DNA of 64,000 nt, taken from positions 15,084,210 to 15,148,209 of the forward strand of contig JAMPIT010000884.1 of NCBI GenBank assembly GCA_026261815.1, in the 5' to 3' direction. Below, piece after piece: positions 62,202 through 64,000 of the stretch. The notes below the pieces were generated by a model. The model was given only the letters and a program-made list of their open reading frames with translations. It was not told the DNA's origin and made no database searches. The DNA comes from Monarcha castaneiventris obscurior. Its lineage: Eukaryota; Chordata; Aves; Passeriformes; Monarchidae. A program made the position numbers and the translations under genes. The number at the start of each line of letters is the position of its first letter. The stretch's first letter is position 1.

Positions 62202-64000
62202 CTGGGAAAAATTTTCTTGTGATAGTATAAAATTTCAATCTCCATAATTTGAGTTAATTGCAGCCAAAAACAGTTTGCAGTGATTATAAGTTATCTTTTA
62301 TAAAGGTTTCTAATTTTTTCATCCTTAATCACTGGATGTTTGCTGGAAACCTATTATGTGATTATAAAGGCATTAACATTTTGAAAAGCATGTATACTTT
62401 TACTTCTGAAAGTCAAGACTGTAAACTTGCCAAGCCTGGGCATTCACAGCAGAAACTGCTTCTGAAAATGGGAATCTGTGAATTGATTTGGAAAAGAATC
62501 ACATTTATGCATTTGATTCAGGTAATTTAAAGCAAAATAAAACCTCAAAAATATGACATTTGCTGAATATATGTTCCTGGATACGTAGAGGAAGGGCTTG
62601 GCCCAGATTAATGAATGAGAAAATTGTATCTGTACAGCGAAACATAAATGATGGCAACTAGAAAACCAGAGACGTGAAACACCAAAAGTTTAGATTTATT
62701 TTCTTCCCACAAATTGTGGGATCTGCTATTGTTCAGCCTATTTGCTTCCAGGAAACAATTGCTGAGTTACATAAGTGCACAGTAAACACTGTGGCAGGGT
62801 GTGACTTCAGTCAGCTGTGACCTGAGTTCAGTGAGTTCTTTTACACTTGACTCACTTTGTGCTGAATAATTGTGGCCCCGATGTGGACTGATCACTTCGG
62901 CTCAGACGTCTGAGATAGCGCCTTTTGTTTACTTGCTGAATTTCAATACATTCTCTTGGGGTTAATGCCAACAAAAAACTGATGCCCAAGTTTTTTGGTG
63001 AGCCCAACAAACATCTGCAGCTGCTGCTGGGATGCAGGTGAGTTATTGCGTGTCTGAAAGTGCTGAGAGCTGCACAGACCATGGCCAAGGTCGTGCATCC
63101 TGTTGCAGTCATGTGCCTGCTTTCAACCTCAGGTGAGCTGGAGTTGTCCTTGGAGTTTATTGTCTCAGGTTCATGCTTCAGAAGGAAAAACCATCAGGGA
63201 AATCTGTATAATAGAGACTGACTTCACTCTTCTGTGCAAGCAAAGTCACCCAGCTCTTCCCGTGTCTCTACTTTACTCCACTCTGCTGTGGAGTAGGAAA
63301 TGATTTTGGGTTTCCTCATTGGTGTCAAGGAAGTAATTCAAGCAGAAGGGAGAAAAATAAAAAAGTAATGTTCCCTTGAAAAATATTTTTTTTCCAGTAC
63401 ATATTTTTCAGTGACAACAAAATAATTGTATTTTTGGACAGTATTAAATTGAATATCTCTCTTAGGTCAGTGATGGTGTTATGGGTTCTTTTTTTTCATA
63501 GATGGGAAAATTGAACAAATTTGTTGTTTGTAAGAGTCAGTGACTGCTGCTGCTAGGATTTCAAATAGCCAATAGTGCAACTTATCCTCCAATTTTATTT
63601 AAAAATTAATTTGCTTTCCCTGCCTTTTCTCTCTTCTGCCTCATTTTCAGAGTCTCTGTGGGTTTGTCCTTACCTTACCATGCGGACACTGTACATCTAG
63701 GCCCCTTCTCATGATGTCTCCTACTAGTAATGAAAAATACAAGAGGTAGTGATCTGGATGGGAGCTCAGGAGCAGCAGTTTCCCCCACAAATTCAAGACA
63801 AAGTAGTTTTTGTAGGCCCCAGAGTTTGAAAGAAATAAGATTCCTGTAGCACAGGGTAAGTTTTAAAGAAAACATGCAGCTCTCTGCTGAGAGTGTCTGT
63901 GAAGCAGCTTCAGAATCAAACCTCTGTGCTGAGGTAGGGCACAGGTTTGACTCACAGCTATTGCCATGGTTGCTGCTACTCACTACAGCTTCATAACCAC
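62202..64000. other. non-coding stretch, no gene recognised
   Basis: AT-rich sequence with T8 runs near 63386 and 63489. The longest frame is 102 codons (63675-63983, minus) with no recognised domain. Nothing else is recognised up to the window end. Confidence 0.65.

Overview
This window looks like ordinary non-coding DNA from a bird, most likely a songbird (Passeriformes). The basis is: CR1 LINE fragments are the only LINEs seen; there is a solo LTR of a type I recall as dispersed in songbird genomes; no mammalian-type SINEs or L1 are seen; recognisable repeats are sparse (roughly 5% of the window); and the background is AT-rich with many short T-runs. No bacterial or viral gene organisation is present. 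I found no protein-coding exon, tRNA, rRNA or known ncRNA that I can defend. The open reading frames present are short, lack any family I recognise, and mostly fit chance or repeats. The window is therefore intronic or intergenic. A roughly 3:1 excess of poly-T over poly-A runs on the + strand, concentrated in the first ~46 kb, would fit an intron of a gene read on + but does not prove it.

Layout. Positions 1-27.8 kb are unique-looking sequence with low-complexity tracts, a TAA microsatellite (5.55 kb), an (AT)n-T22 composite (8.73-8.79 kb), a probable very old CR1 remnant (8.46 kb) and a hairpin-forming repeat at 18.45 kb. Two clear CR1 3'-end fragments, both on the minus strand, lie at 27.84-28.29 and 32.11-32.42 kb. 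A recent 186-bp tandem duplication lies at 37.55-37.92 kb.

The most unusual part is 41.5-42.8 kb. Ten copies of a GC-rich 48-bp minisatellite are followed, after a 180-bp CpG-containing linker, by about 58 copies of a degenerate 10-bp repeat. The 48-bp unit is a multiple of three and leaves five of six frames open, so it produces long but probably meaningless ORFs on both strands. Each complete 48-bp period also carries a G-quadruplex-type pattern and an ATG in good Kozak context. The 10-bp array holds its phase over 580 bp with only two slips. It places CTGG/CCGG half-sites exactly 10 bp apart, the spacing known for TFCP2/LSF sites, and includes perfect AACCGGTT grainyhead-type palindromes.

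Immediately beyond (43.4-44.65 kb) are two divergent ORFs of 246 and 176 codons with no recognised homology. They are the best, though weak, candidates for anything coding. From 44.7 to 64 kb the sequence is again mostly unique. The exceptions are a complete 605-bp solo LTR with 5-bp target-site duplications (52.69-53.29 kb), a 3' CR1 tail on the + strand just beyond it (53.7 kb), and a perfect 18-bp palindrome at 62.17 kb. There is no set of genes working together here. The interest lies in the tandem arrays and the LTR promoter.
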